Assembly: GCF_003967555.1 (NCBI RefSeq)
Contig: NZ_BIFS01000001.1
Span: 1,984,001 to 2,048,000, forward strand
DNA length: 64,000 nucleotides
Reading direction: 5' to 3'
Source: Dictyobacter kobayashii
GTDB lineage: Bacteria; Chloroflexota; Ktedonobacteria; Ktedonobacterales; Ktedonobacteraceae
Shown here: in pieces, positions 55,161 through 64,000 of the stretch
Numbering within the stretch: position 1 is the stretch's first letter
How the letters are laid out: each line of letters begins with the position of its first letter
The notes under the pieces: model-generated
Databases searched by the model: none
What the model saw: only the letters and a program-made list of their open reading frames with translations
What the model was told of the DNA's origin: nothing
Position numbers and translations under genes: made by a program

Positions 55161-56000
55161 ATGCAAGAGCAACAGCAGAATCATAATCAGAATTTAAAAT
55201 CAGATGCAGAGATTGCGCTGATGCGGCAGGCTGGTTTGCTGACCTGGCAGGCCCACCAGGTGGCAGCCGCATTAATTCGACCGGGCATTACTACTGCTGA
55301 GATCAATACCGCGATGGAAAAGTTTATGCTGGCGCAACAGGCGGAGCCACTCTTCAAAGGGGTCCCAGATATTACGGGGCAGGTACCGTTTCCAGCAGTT
55401 GCCTGCATCTCTATCAATGAACAGCTGGTTCATGGTATTCCAGGCCCGCGTGCGCTGCGCGAAGGGGATGTCGTGAGCATCGATACCGGGGTACGCTATC
55501 AAGGTTGGTGCGGGGATGCAGCGGTCACCCATGCGGTGGGACAGATCGATGATACGAGCCGGCGTCTATTAGAAGTAACCGAGGGGGCGCTACGCCTGGC
55601 CATTACGTTGATACCCCAACGCCAGTACTGGAGCCAGGTGGCACGCGAGATGGAGGCGTATGTGACGCGGGCAGGCTTCACTGTTGTGGAGGGATTGGTT
55701 GGACATAGCATTGGCCGTGAGATGTGGGAGATGCCCCAGGTACCTAATTATTTTTCGCTACCCTATCAGGCTTTAGGAGACTTTAAGTTGCAACCGGGCG
55801 TGGTAATTGCGGTTGAACCAATGGTCACTATGAGCTCTAAACGGGTCAGAACACTCTCTGACCATTGGACCATGGTCGCTGAAGATGGCAGACCATCCGC
55901 CCATTTTGAACATACGCTGGCAATCACACAACAAGGAGTGCAGGTACTAACCGCCGGACCAGACGGCAAAGCATGGGCACTACCGGAGGGACCCCTCTAA
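55161..56000 (+). CDS. map: Type I methionine aminopeptidase with altered active-site motif
   Basis: About 279 residues. Pita-bread fold residues: VHGIP (His79 equivalent), VSIDTG and WCGDAA (two Asp), GHSIG (His), VEPMV (Glu) and FEHTLAIT (Glu). The second conserved His of the GHGIG-x3-HE motif is replaced: here GHSIGREMWEMPQVPNY, Trp for His178 of E. coli. The enzyme may be active on altered substrates or be impaired. I start at ATG 55161 (MQEQQQN), close behind GAGGGG; the frame extends to 55119. Confidence 0.85.
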   Translation: MQEQQQNHNQNLKSDAEIALMRQAGLLTWQAHQVAAALIRPGITTAEINTAMEKFMLAQQAEPLFKGVPDITGQVPFPAVACISINEQLVHGIPGPRALREGDVVSIDTGVRYQGWCGDAAVTHAVGQIDDTSRRLLEVTEGALRLAITLIPQRQYWSQVAREMEAYVTRAGFTVVEGLVGHSIGREMWEMPQVPNYFSLPYQALGDFKLQPGVVIAVEPMVTMSSKRVRTLSDHWTMVAEDGRPSAHFEHTLAITQQGVQVLTAGPDGKAWALPEGPL

Positions 56001-56049
56001 GCTGCCGCTTTGACGTCTAAAGCCTGGCGGAATATATCGAGATAAACAA

Positions 56050-57216
56050 TTAAGCCGCGATTAGCACTTGTGAACGCGCCACCACATCTCGATAGCCTTG
56101 CACCATGCATTCCATTGCCTCATGCCATGAACGCTGTGCCGCCTCACTCTCTGCCAGCTGGCCCATATGCTTGCGCTCTTCAGCGTTCAGTATCAGTCTG
56201 TCCAGGTACTGGCGGTATCCTGCTACCTGCTCTTGTTCCGACAGAGTTGCAGCATCCAATAGCAGACCTGTCTGGCCATGCTTAACCAGGTCACACACAC
56301 CTTCTGACCGTACACCAACCACCGGCAATCCAGATGACATTGCTTCCAGTACTACCTGACCAAAGGTTTCAGTGTAGGATGGAAAGGCAAACACATCCGC
56401 TGATGCATAAGCTGTCGCCAGGGCTTCACCGCTGAGATAGCCAGTCATAGTTACTGGTAACTGGCTCAGATCTTGCTGGATCTCATTGAAGGCAGGCCCC
56501 TGCCCCACAATCACCAGGTGACAGCGTGAATGGTCCATCTCACGATAGGCTTGAATCAGCAAACGCAGATTTTTTTCCCAGGAGACACGACCAACATAGA
56601 GCAAAATGGTCTTATCTTCTGGCACACTGCGCTCTCGTAACCATTCCGCCCTCAGCGACTCACTGCGACGGCCCGACTGGAACAGTTGCTTCTCCACACC
56701 GCGTGGCCAGATGCGCAAGTGTTCAAATCCCTGGCTGGTCAGCATGCTGGCCGTGGAAGCCGAGGGGCAGAAAGTCAGAGCACACTGATTGTGGACAAAG
56801 CGATTATAGAGCCACATTGGCCTGGTTAAGAGAGAAAAACCAAAATGTCCACAGTATGCCGCAAGGTTTGTGTGATAAGAAGATATAATCGGGATATTGA
56901 GTAAACGTGCCGCCGCCAGTCCAGTCGCGCCCAGAATAACAGGATCAACTACGTGGATAATATCAGGGCGGAACTCAATCAAACGGCGCACGAATAACGG
57001 TCGAAAAAAATTAAATTTTAGTTCTGGATAGAAAGGGAAAGGTAATCCGGCAGTACCTACCACCTCAGCACCAGCATATTCGTCCATGCCACACTCAGGA
57101 CCCAATAAAAGCGCCTGGTGCCCATTAGTATGGAGGTGTTCAAGTAAACGTGATACGGTTCTGGTAACGCCGTCGAGTTTTGGCAGAAAATTTTCTGTGA
57201 TTATGGCAACACGCAT
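56050..57216 (-). CDS. GT4-family glycosyltransferase
   Basis: A 388-residue GT-B enzyme. Recognisable: IITENFLPKLDGVTRTVSRL at the N-terminus, DIIHVVDPVILGATGLAAAR, the nucleotide site LLYVGRVSWEKNLRLLIQAY, ADVFAFPSYTETFGQVVLEA with the catalytic EX7E. It resembles PimB/SqdX-like mannosyl or sugar transferases that modify membrane lipids. The donor and acceptor are not known. Stands alone, convergent with map and divergent from the LCP gene. Confidence 0.85.
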   Translation of the reverse strand: MRVAIITENFLPKLDGVTRTVSRLLEHLHTNGHQALLLGPECGMDEYAGAEVVGTAGLPFPFYPELKFNFFRPLFVRRLIEFRPDIIHVVDPVILGATGLAAARLLNIPIISSYHTNLAAYCGHFGFSLLTRPMWLYNRFVHNQCALTFCPSASTASMLTSQGFEHLRIWPRGVEKQLFQSGRRSESLRAEWLRERSVPEDKTILLYVGRVSWEKNLRLLIQAYREMDHSRCHLVIVGQGPAFNEIQQDLSQLPVTMTGYLSGEALATAYASADVFAFPSYTETFGQVVLEAMSSGLPVVGVRSEGVCDLVKHGQTGLLLDAATLSEQEQVAGYRQYLDRLILNAEERKHMGQLAESEAAQRSWHEAMECMVQGYRDVVARSQVLIAA

Positions 57217-57688
57217 TGGCTCACCACCTGCTCATCGATGTACGAAAATCTCGGATTCTCGAAGCACTTGTTTAGCTGGAATAGCTATCGTGACACATTA
57301 TGCTAATCGACAAGATGCGATCAGACAAATGGGCGACCGATGTACCCCATATCAACAGTAACACGTTCTATTTAGAGGATAATTAAGGCTTGATTACGGT
57401 TATGTAAAACACAGACTAAAGGGTCATTAAATAGGAATATTCGAATATAAGCAGGTGATCCTGTTTATTTGGATGAGACAACAGTCACACTCGTGAACAT
57501 TTACTCTACCATTCGTTATAATATGTAGGAAATGTGTCTTTTTGTATCATTGTGCCATATTATAAATAAAACATATGATGCTCATAAAGTACCTGGGCTA
57601 CTAAGTGGATATAGTATAGTGGAGAGGGGAGAAAGGGCCCAAAGGGGGATAGTTACATATTCAGTGAAAAAGGAGGCAGGTATAGCAG
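57217..57688. other. Intergenic region before the LCP gene
   Basis: A 472-bp AT-rich gap between the divergent glycosyltransferase and LCP genes. Besides the promoter candidate at 57494-57522 I see purine-rich segments near 57620-57680 but no gene or structured RNA. Confidence 0.5.
57494..57522 (+). promoter_or_regulatory. Putative promoter of the LCP gene
   Basis: TGAACA (57494-57499), 17-bp spacer, TATAAT (57517-57522). The -10 is a perfect consensus; the -35 matches at four of six positions. Confidence 0.55.
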
Positions 57689-59604
57689 GTGAAACATCAA
57701 TTTATAAATAAGTCTTCCCAGGATGGTGCTGGTGATCAGCAGGGATCTCCATCAGGACCCGCTGCTGAATCAAAGCCAGGCGCGAATAATATAAATGGCG
57801 CGCAAGATCATGCCTCTGCTGATAAAAGTGGGCTGTTAACCAGGTGGAAGACGGGGCAATTACGACATCCTGCGAACCGGGGAACCATCCAAACAGGCAA
57901 TTTAGCCGACGAACCTGCGACGGATCCACTTAGCCAACGCCAGATGCCCAGACGCTCTTCCCGCCAGGGTGTTCCCTCTTCCCAGGCTCAACCGGGCGCT
58001 AATCCTTTTTCAATTCCAGCGCATGAAGTGCCGACTGCTTACCAGCCTGCGGTATCCGATATGCCACATCCATCACAAGCCGGGGGATTGAGTCAGTATC
58101 CAGTAGTGCCCGCGAGCCAGCCTCCTTTTTCCAGTGGCACTGCTCATCCTGCATCATCCCACAATGCCTTCTCTAACTCGGTCCAAACAAACAGGCAGGG
58201 CTTCGGGAGTGGACAATGGAATAGCACTGCCGTATTAAATAGTTCCAGCATGGGTAATCGGCCACCAGGCTTTCCTGCTCCTCCTTATGTAGCACCAGGA
58301 ACCACGAGAACCGGACATAATGGCCGCAGGCACATTCCACTCTGGGCGCGTGTGGTAATTGGCATTATGGCCTTCCTGATTATCACTGGCGGAGGTGCCT
58401 TTGCTTACTATCAGATCAACTTTGCCAATTCAGTCAACGATATCACCGGCAATAACGCGCTACACGATTTAGGTGGCAAGAACTCGGGAGCCCAGCAGCC
58501 CGTTAACGTCGATCCTTTGACGCAGCGCACCAATATCGTCCTGCTGGGCAGTGATACCGACGGCAAAGGCAATGATATCGCCACTGGCACCCCCTGGCTC
58601 AGACCGTGATCATTGTCACTATTGATCCTCAATCAAATTATGTTGGTATGCTCTCTATTCCACGTGATATGCAGGTCTCCGACTTGACCCTCGGCGGGCA
58701 GGCTAAAATTGACCAGGTATTTGAACACGGTTGGCAGGGCAATACAACAACAGAAAAAGCCCAGCGCGCCGCCGGCCATACCATGGATGTCATCGAGCAG
58801 AACTACGGTATCCATATCGATCACTACGCCTGGGTAGGACTACAGGGTTTCATCAAAGTGATTGATACCATCGGCGGTGTAGATGTCGATGCCAGCCATC
58901 CTATCTTTGATGACGCCTACCCCGATGACACAGGTAAGAACACCGACAAATATGGCTATAAACGCCTCGATATCGCCCCTGGCCCCCAACACTTTGATGG
59001 TCTGAGCGCCCTGCAATATGTGCGCACACGCCACGCCGATCTGGGAGGAGACTTTGGGCGTACCGATCGTCAACAGCAGGTTTTGAGCCAGATCAAGGTC
59101 AAACTCAATGGCACTGATATCGTTACGAAAGCACCTGAAATTCTAAAAGATCTGGATGGTTCCTTGCTAACTGATCTAACAGTTGCTCAGTTGGCCTCAT
59201 TTGCTCAGTTAGCCAAAAGTGTGGATATCAATAAAGTGGACCGCGTCTCTTTTACGCAGAACTACTCGAGCCCAATCACAACCAATAATCTGGGCAACTT
59301 TGCTCCCAATTGTACACTGATTACAGCGAAGATTCGCCAGATGTTTGGCATTGATCCTAAATGTATCCCACAGGCTGCTACATCCGAGAATACGGGAACC
59401 AGTGTGGCACAGTCACAGCCTGCAATTGCAACCAATACAACTGCCTCTGTACCGGTTACGAGCTCCTTTCATACTGGTTCAGGCTACCAACTGGCTTGCC
59501 TGAATGCAGGTACCGCAACTATCTCAAATAAAACAACCTTTGGTAATTTGATGGATCTGATGCTGCTCACCGTCTCTGGCTCGTTCACAGCGATGGGTAA
59601 ATAG
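57689..59604 (+). CDS. LytR-CpsA-Psr family protein, frameshifted
   Basis: Two frames together form a 638-residue LCP protein. The first (from GTG 57689) has a disordered head of about 215 residues, one membrane helix (WARVVIGIMAFLIITGGGAF) and the start of the LCP domain (RTNIVLLGSDTDGKGNDI). The second continues SNYVGMLSIPRDMQV, VDTIGGVDVDASHP-type segments, YVRTRHADLGGDFGRTDRQQ with the Arg residues that bind the pyrophosphate lipid. One C missing from the run at 58590-58594 splits them; restored, the join reads TGTPLAQTVIIVTID. LCP proteins attach polymers to peptidoglycan. Position near the glycosyltransferase agrees. Confidence 0.88.
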
Positions 59605-59613
59605 AAGATACTC

Positions 59614-59853
59614 TTATCCCTGAGAATAGTTGCGATGGTTTTAAGCTGAGATGCGTTATATAGTCTAAACCCAACATTCGCTGGTGCCCTGACTGGCAGT
59701 GTACCATGACCTGTTAAAGGTGTACTACATAGACCTATCCCTACGAATAGTTGCCATGGTTTTAAACTGAGATGCATGAGACAGTCTAAGCACAACGTCC
59801 CCTGGTGCGACGCCAGTCAGCGCACCATTAATTTTTAAAGATGTAATAAGTAC
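59614..59853 (+). repeat. Two-copy 122-bp noncoding repeat with an internal hairpin
   Basis: Copy 1 begins at 59614 and copy 2 at 59736. The first 54 bases of each are similar (TATCCCT, GAATAGTTG, ATGGTTTTAA, CTGAGATGC, AGTCTAA). Each copy then has a stem: 59682-59687 with 59701-59706 (one G-T pair) in copy 1, and 59803-59809 with 59821-59827 (perfect) in copy 2. Inside, CTGACTGGC of copy 1 is the reverse complement of GCCAGTCAG in copy 2. No coding frame is convincing. It fills the gap between the LCP gene and the lipoprotein gene. Confidence 0.75.
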
Positions 59854-59857
59854 TAGC

Positions 59858-61144
59858 ATGAAAAAATATCCACCATGGAAGCTGATTTTCGTCTTTGCCC
59901 TGCTCGCACTGTGTCTGCAAGGTTGCCTGGAAGGCTCCGATACGAACTATAAAAGTGTGACGACAGGCGCAAACGGCGACGTCAAAATAAATGTTCAGCA
60001 AGCAATCTTTAAAGGGAAGATGTATTTCACCCTGGATCGCAATCTCTATGTGCTGGATGGAAAAGATAAAGTGCATCCAAAACAGCTAACCAGGGGGATG
60101 GATGTACGCGATCCGGCCGTTTCTCCCAATGGCAAACTAATCGCGTTCATTATTCACTATAAAGATTACTCTGACCTGGCCTATATGCCTGCCAGTGGTG
60201 GTAAACCAACTGTAATTGCCACGGGCACTGGAACATTTATTCCGGTGGGAGATTCCGTACGCAGCTCGTATCACTGGTTCGCCCAGCCTGCATGGGATCC
60301 AGATAATGAACATATCTATTTCCTGGGGGATAATCAAAAACATTATTGGGACCCAAAGCTAGTCGGTAACTACGATGCGGATATCCTTGACTTACAGGTC
60401 TTTAAAATCTCTATCCATGACAGATTAACACAGGCTAATGCAGAGAGTGCGCAAGCGGTGGCATATACAGCTATTGGTGCGGGAGGATTGCGCGATCCGG
60501 CATATCGACCTGGCGCGGGCCATAAAGATGAGCTTGTATATACAAGCTATAAGTATATAGCACCTGATTATTCAAAGTTGGCGGTGCAGATCAATCTGAT
60601 TGATGTGAATGCCATCAATGATAATGTCCAACAATTTCCTGATAACCCTTATGCACAGAAATATCATCCGGGTGCCTATGGAAACGAGATTGATCCCAGC
60701 GTGGCGCTTACTCCGGAACAAGCTAATTTGACGAATATGCAGCCTTCATTTTCACCAGATGGCAATACACTGATCTATGTACGACGTGACGATGCGACCC
60801 ATATGAGCCTGTATACAATGTCTGTGGTAAACGGCGTGACCAGCGATCCCAATGATCCTGCATTTGATCCCAATAGCGCCGCCAATTCCCAGAAAGGCCT
60901 CTCGCTGTATGGCAAGTCCACCAAACTTATGACGAGCCAGTATCTCAGTCAGCCGGTCTGGTCACCCGATGGATCGCAGATCGCTTACTATGATTATCAT
61001 GACAATATCTTCGATCTCTGGCTGGCCAGCGTGGTAAAAGATTCGAAAACCGGCTCCTATAGCATTCAGAAAGATAGTACCGTACAGCTAACGCAGGCCA
61101 GCGGTAACCTGGATGCGGATTCGCGTATGGCCTGGGGCGCGTAG
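59858..61144 (+). CDS. Beta-propeller (TolB-like) lipoprotein
   Basis: A 428-residue exported protein with a lipobox (FALLALCLQGC) and a repeated propeller pattern: RDPAVSPNGKLIAFII, YHWFAQPAWDPDNEHIYFLG, MQPSFSPDGNTLIYVRRDD and LSQPVWSPDGSQIAYYDYHD. This is the WD40/TolB-like repeat seen in many periplasmic or surface lipoproteins. It probably acts as a scaffold; its partner is unknown. It directly follows the two-copy repeat. Confidence 0.85.
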   Translation: MKKYPPWKLIFVFALLALCLQGCLEGSDTNYKSVTTGANGDVKINVQQAIFKGKMYFTLDRNLYVLDGKDKVHPKQLTRGMDVRDPAVSPNGKLIAFIIHYKDYSDLAYMPASGGKPTVIATGTGTFIPVGDSVRSSYHWFAQPAWDPDNEHIYFLGDNQKHYWDPKLVGNYDADILDLQVFKISIHDRLTQANAESAQAVAYTAIGAGGLRDPAYRPGAGHKDELVYTSYKYIAPDYSKLAVQINLIDVNAINDNVQQFPDNPYAQKYHPGAYGNEIDPSVALTPEQANLTNMQPSFSPDGNTLIYVRRDDATHMSLYTMSVVNGVTSDPNDPAFDPNSAANSQKGLSLYGKSTKLMTSQYLSQPVWSPDGSQIAYYDYHDNIFDLWLASVVKDSKTGSYSIQKDSTVQLTQASGNLDADSRMAWGA

Positions 61145-61186
61145 GGGCGCGCACAAACAGGCTCCCTGCCTGGATAAATATAGCGC

Positions 61187-61226
61187 ATGGACCGCTGGCA
61201 ATATGGCCGCTGCCTTAGCGGTCCAT
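61187..61226 (+). terminator. Terminator after the lipoprotein gene
   Basis: ATGGACCGCT (61187-61196) pairs with AGCGGTCCAT (61217-61226); an inner GGCA/TGCC pair extends the stem. T-rich sequence follows. Confidence 0.8.
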
Positions 61227-61362
61227 TCTTCTTTAGTGAGCATCTTCCATACCCCGTCAGTAACGCGCCGGGGCCTTTTCAGGCTATAGCTAGCGCATTC
61301 ATAAAATATGCTTGCTTGTTATCAGCAGGCGAAATAAAGGATAGACGCTGGTCATGTAACAC

Positions 61363-61391
61363 TCGACGGCATAACTCATTAATGGTATACT
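61363..61391 (+). promoter_or_regulatory. Putative promoter of the kinase gene
   Basis: TCGACG (61363-61368), 17-bp spacer, TATACT (61386-61391), 59 bp before the TTG start. Confidence 0.4.
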
Positions 61392-61449
61392 ACCCTCTGA
61401 AACGGAATTTTCTTATAAAGTATTCGCCCAGGTCGCTTGAGGTGAGACG

Positions 61450-62409
61450 TTGAACCAATTTGAAGGCACACTGATCGCTGGACGGTACGAGATTCGTGAG
61501 CATATCGCTACTGGTGGTATGGCGAGCGTATTCAAAACCTGGGATCACCGGGTGGAGCGCATTGTAGCAATTAAAGTGCTGCGCTCCCTGGACAAAAATG
61601 ATCTTCGTGCAGTCGAGCGTTTCCGCCGTGAAGCTCGCGCTGCCGCAGCGCTCGCACATCCGAATGCCGTCACTATTTATGACTTTGTAGAAGAAATGGG
61701 CCAGTATTTTCTGGTGATGGAGTATATTCATGGCCCGACGTTAAAACAACTGATTGCGCAGCGCCGTCAATTACAACCTCGCGAGGCGATAGAGATTGCG
61801 GCCCAGGTCTGTGCAGTATTGCAAGTTGCGCATGCACGTGGTTTTATTCATCGCGATATTAAACCGCAAAATATCATGTTGGCATGGAGCGGCGGCGCGG
61901 GTAGCCTCAGCGACGGAGGCGCATGGGTGAAGCTTACCGACTTTGGTATTGTACGTGTGGCAGAGGATGCAGGATTAACAAATAGTGGTATCGTGCTTGG
62001 CACGGCCGATTATTTGTCGCCCGAACAGGCACGCGGAGAAAACCTGACCGCCTCTTCCGATCTCTATTCTCTTGGTGTTGTGATGTTTGAGATGCTGGCT
62101 GGCCGGCCTCCTTTTGTAGGGCCGACAGCGGTTTCGATCGCCATGCAGCATGCATCAACCAATCCGCCACCATTGCGTCAGTTCAGTCCACAGGTTCCCA
62201 CCGTGCTGGAGCAGCTCGTCAATCGTACACTGCAAAAAGAGCCAGATGAGCGGTTTGATTCAGCAGCGGAGATGCAAAAGGCACTGCGAGCGTGCGCAAA
62301 AGAGTTAGCACGCAGTAAGGCACCATCAATGCCAGTCGGCCCCTCTTATCCGTCACGCTTTGGTGATGGGCAGGGCCAATATCCACCTTCAGGGCACGGT
62401 CAATTCTGA
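61450..62409 (+). CDS. Hanks-type serine/threonine protein kinase
   Basis: A 319-residue kinase starting with TTG, behind GAGGTG. Gly loop IATGGMASVF, Lys in VAIKVL (about 42), HRDIKPQNIML (about 137) and TDFGIVR with later GTADYLSPEQARGE. It has no transmembrane segment or PASTA repeats; it stops soon after the kinase domain with a short Gly/Pro/Gln tail. Family: PknB-like bacterial kinases. It is likely cytosolic and its substrate is unknown. It is followed by ridA. Confidence 0.92.
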   Translation: MNQFEGTLIAGRYEIREHIATGGMASVFKTWDHRVERIVAIKVLRSLDKNDLRAVERFRREARAAAALAHPNAVTIYDFVEEMGQYFLVMEYIHGPTLKQLIAQRRQLQPREAIEIAAQVCAVLQVAHARGFIHRDIKPQNIMLAWSGGAGSLSDGGAWVKLTDFGIVRVAEDAGLTNSGIVLGTADYLSPEQARGENLTASSDLYSLGVVMFEMLAGRPPFVGPTAVSIAMQHASTNPPPLRQFSPQVPTVLEQLVNRTLQKEPDERFDSAAEMQKALRACAKELARSKAPSMPVGPSYPSRFGDGQGQYPPSGHGQF

Positions 62410-62590
62410 TCGTTGCCCTCCGGTGAAAGAGCAGATCAGTTCAGGGGGCACGCACGAGAGAGCATTGGCGTGTCCTTCACTATCTAACTCTCATTTTTCA
62501 GGTTCTCTCAATTTTCTTTTTGACTATATTCAGTATACATTCAGCGCAAGATAGCATTCGCGTCTACTTGCCCGATGATGGGAAATGCAC

Positions 62591-62977
62591 ATGGAATATA
62601 CACAGATTAGCACTTCAGAAGCTCCAGCGGCGATTGGTCCATATAATCAGGCCATCCGCTACGGACAGTTCATTTACACCTCCGGTCAGATTCCTCTTGA
62701 TCCGGCTAGCGGTGAAATGGTTGGCGACGATGTCCAGACACAGACACATCGTGTGCTACAAAATCTACAGGCCGTGTTGAAAGCGGCCGGTGGCTCGCTA
62801 AATAGTGTGATTAAAACCACTGTTTTCCTGACACAGATGAGCAATTTCCAGGCGATGAACGAGGTCTATGCCACCTACTTTGGGGATAACGCACCTGCGC
62901 GCTCTACGGTCGCGGTCGTGGAACTGCCTAAGAAGGCGCTGGTCGAAATCGAGTGTGTAGCGCTAGCGCAAGACTAA
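62591..62977 (+). CDS. ridA: RidA family deaminase
   Basis: About 128 residues of the YjgF/YER057c/RidA fold: APAAIGPYNQAIRYGQFIYT, SGQIPLDPASGEMV, TTVFLTQMSNFQAMNEVYAT, and the substrate Arg in APARSTVAVVELP and ALVEIECVA. RidA hydrolyses reactive enamines/imines formed from amino acids. I start at ATG 62591, seven bases from GGGA; ATG 62585 is too near. It is 18 bp before dnaA. Confidence 0.93.
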   Translation: MEYTQISTSEAPAAIGPYNQAIRYGQFIYTSGQIPLDPASGEMVGDDVQTQTHRVLQNLQAVLKAAGGSLNSVIKTTVFLTQMSNFQAMNEVYATYFGDNAPARSTVAVVELPKKALVEIECVALAQD

Positions 62978-62995
62978 GGGCATGGGGGAATAACG

Positions 62996-64000
62996 GTGAA
63001 TACCGCTACTATCTGGCGTACTACCCTTGCACAACTGGATACAACTCCCATTGATGCGCTGACCAAGACTTGGCTCCAGGAGGCTCACCTGGTTGAGTTG
63101 GCACCTGATGCGCTCCATGATCTTGCTCCGGATATTTCCGAGCAAGGTCTGCTGGCGTTCGCCCTCCAGGTTCCTAATGATCTGGCCGGGGATATCATTG
63201 CGACACGCTGGCAGCAGTTGTTGGAGGATGTATTAAAAGATGTGCTTGGGCAACCAGTGGCTCTGGTGGTGAGAGCTTCCTCTCACGCTGCACCTGTACC
63301 AGAAACACTGCCTCCCATCCATGAGCGGGAAAGGGAGCGTGAGCCACAGGCACCACGCCCTCCTCATTCAGCGCGACAATCCCATTCGGGACAACATAAT
63401 AATAACCATAGTGGCAATGGCTATTATGATATTGCGTCGCGCTCACCAACCCAGTCAGAGTTTTCTTATGCTTCCCCTGAAACGCTGGAAGATTGGGAAA
63501 ATGAGCAGCGGGCGAATATGCTGGCCCATAATCGTTTGAATGCACGCTATACCTTTGATGCTTTTATCGTTGGCAATAGCAATCGTCTGGCACATGCGGC
63601 CTCATTAGCGGTCGCTGAAGCACCCGGCGAATCATATAATCCTCTCTTCCTCTATGGCGGTGTGGGATTGGGCAAGACCCACTTACTACATGCCATTGGA
63701 CATCAAGGGGTGCAGACTGGCCTGGCTGTCCTGTATGTCTCTTCTGAACAGTTCACTAATGAAATTGTTAATGCGATTCGCTACCGTACCACTGAAGAAT
63801 TTCGTGCCAAGTATCGCTCGGTCGATATCCTGCTGGTAGACGATATCCAATTTATCGCCGGTAAAGAATCTACTGAGGAAGAATTCTTCCATACCTTTAA
63901 TAGCCTCTATGAGATGAGTAAACAGATCGTGATCTGTAGTGATCGTCCCCCCAAGGCTATCTTGAGTCTGGAGGAACGCTTGCGCTCACGCTTTGAGTGG
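62996..64000 (+). CDS. dnaA: Chromosomal replication initiator DnaA, 3' end cut by window
   Basis: The frame starts at GTG 62996 behind GGGGGA and stays open to the window edge (335 residues). Domain [22 protein letters not shown] variable His/Ser/Pro-rich domain II follows. Domain III has [19 protein letters not shown], Walker [12 protein letters not shown] near 220, Walker [14 protein letters not shown] near 277, [12 protein letters not shown] and the sensor region [14 protein letters not shown]. The DNA-binding domain IV is outside the window. Only 18 bp separate it from ridA, so an oriC just upstream is unlikely. Confidence 0.97.
   Translation, partial: MNTATIWRTTLAQLDTTPIDALTKTWLQEAHLVELAPDALHDLAPDISEQGLLAFALQVPNDLAGDIIATRWQQLLEDVLKDVLGQPVALVVRASSHAAPVPETLPPIHEREREREPQAPRPPHSARQSHSGQHNNNHSGNGYYDIASRSPTQSEFSYASPETLEDWENEQRANMLAHNRLNARYTFDAFIVGNSNRLAHAASLAVAEAPGESYNPLFLYGGVGLGKTHLLHAIGHQGVQTGLAVLYVSSEQFTNEIVNAIRYRTTEEFRAKYRSVDILLVDDIQFIAGKESTEEEFFHTFNSLYEMSKQIVICSDRPPKAILSLEERLRSRFEW

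Larger units (their letters stand above)
61145..61449. other. Intergenic region before the kinase gene
   Basis: A 305-bp gap on the plus strand. It holds a hairpin terminator near its start and a promoter candidate near its end; nothing else was recognised. Confidence 0.5.

Noticed and set aside
62410..62995. A possible oriC just before dnaA
   Set aside because: ridA fills most of the space, only 18 bp separate it from dnaA, and no cluster of DnaA boxes or AT-rich unwinding element was seen there.
1..64000. CRISPR arrays, insertion sequences, prophage genes, tRNAs and rRNAs
   Set aside because: I looked for regularly spaced repeats, transposase motifs, integrase motifs and tRNA T-loops and found none that held up.

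Overview
The window looks like a chromosomal segment of a Chloroflexota bacterium, most likely class Ktedonobacteria. This is inference from gene content and order: a caa3-type oxidase with CtaG and SCO1, a long System I cytochrome c maturation operon, DUF2851, DUF2630 and DUF3054 proteins, GAF regulators with an XRE-like head, and a reduced dcw cluster. Base composition is moderate in G+C. No CRISPR array, transposase, tRNA or rRNA was seen. The window begins inside a membrane protein gene and ends inside dnaA.

Layout. 1-5 kb: partial membrane protein, a divergent intergenic region with a 26-bp-arm inverted repeat, then a 1226-residue ImmA/IrrE-UvrD-nuclease fusion and DUF2630. 5-10 kb (minus strand): plsC, cmk, rluB-like, zinc-ribbon, DUF2851 and coiled-coil genes. 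10.6-15.2 kb: secreted trypsin-like protease and two tandem DUF4097 membrane proteins. 15.4-24.2 kb (minus): cytochrome c maturation operon resA/ccmG - copD-like - ccmE - ccmF - ccmH - ccmI-like - membrane protein - ccmA - ccmB - ccmC - ccmD - DUF3054. 24.4-28.6 kb: PfpI, a membrane-tethered receiver protein, and a one-piece histidine kinase/receiver/winged-helix protein. 28.8-35.8 kb: ctaE, a small subunit IV-like protein, ctaD, ctaC, ctaG, ctaB and SCO1. 36-38 kb: HTH-GAF regulator and BON protein. 38-52 kb (minus): mraZ-rsmH-ftsL-ftsI-orf-ftsW-murG-murC-murB-ftsQ-ftsA-ftsZ, without murE, murF, mraY or murD. 52-64 kb: MBL hydrolase, HU, macro domain protein, methionine aminopeptidase, glycosyltransferase, LCP protein, beta-propeller lipoprotein, Ser/Thr kinase, RidA and dnaA.

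How it works together. The 15-36 kb half is a respiration module: cytochrome c maturation, aa3/caa3 oxidase structural genes, heme A/O and CuA assembly, and signalling. Four upstream regions in it share an 11-bp-spaced direct repeat (TTCAGG/GTAAGG) in the same orientation relative to the downstream gene. This suggests a shared OmpR-family regulator, possibly the one encoded at 25975-28011. The 38-52 kb half is the division and wall cluster, with apparent MraZ boxes at its promoter.

Quality caution. Seven conserved genes (ccmH, ccmF, murB, murC, murG, the macro gene, the LCP gene) are each broken by one apparent missing base in a G/C homopolymer, and an eighth (HTH-GAF) by one extra base. This is most simply explained by consensus errors rather than true pseudogenes. 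Coordinates for these genes span the whole reconstructed gene.
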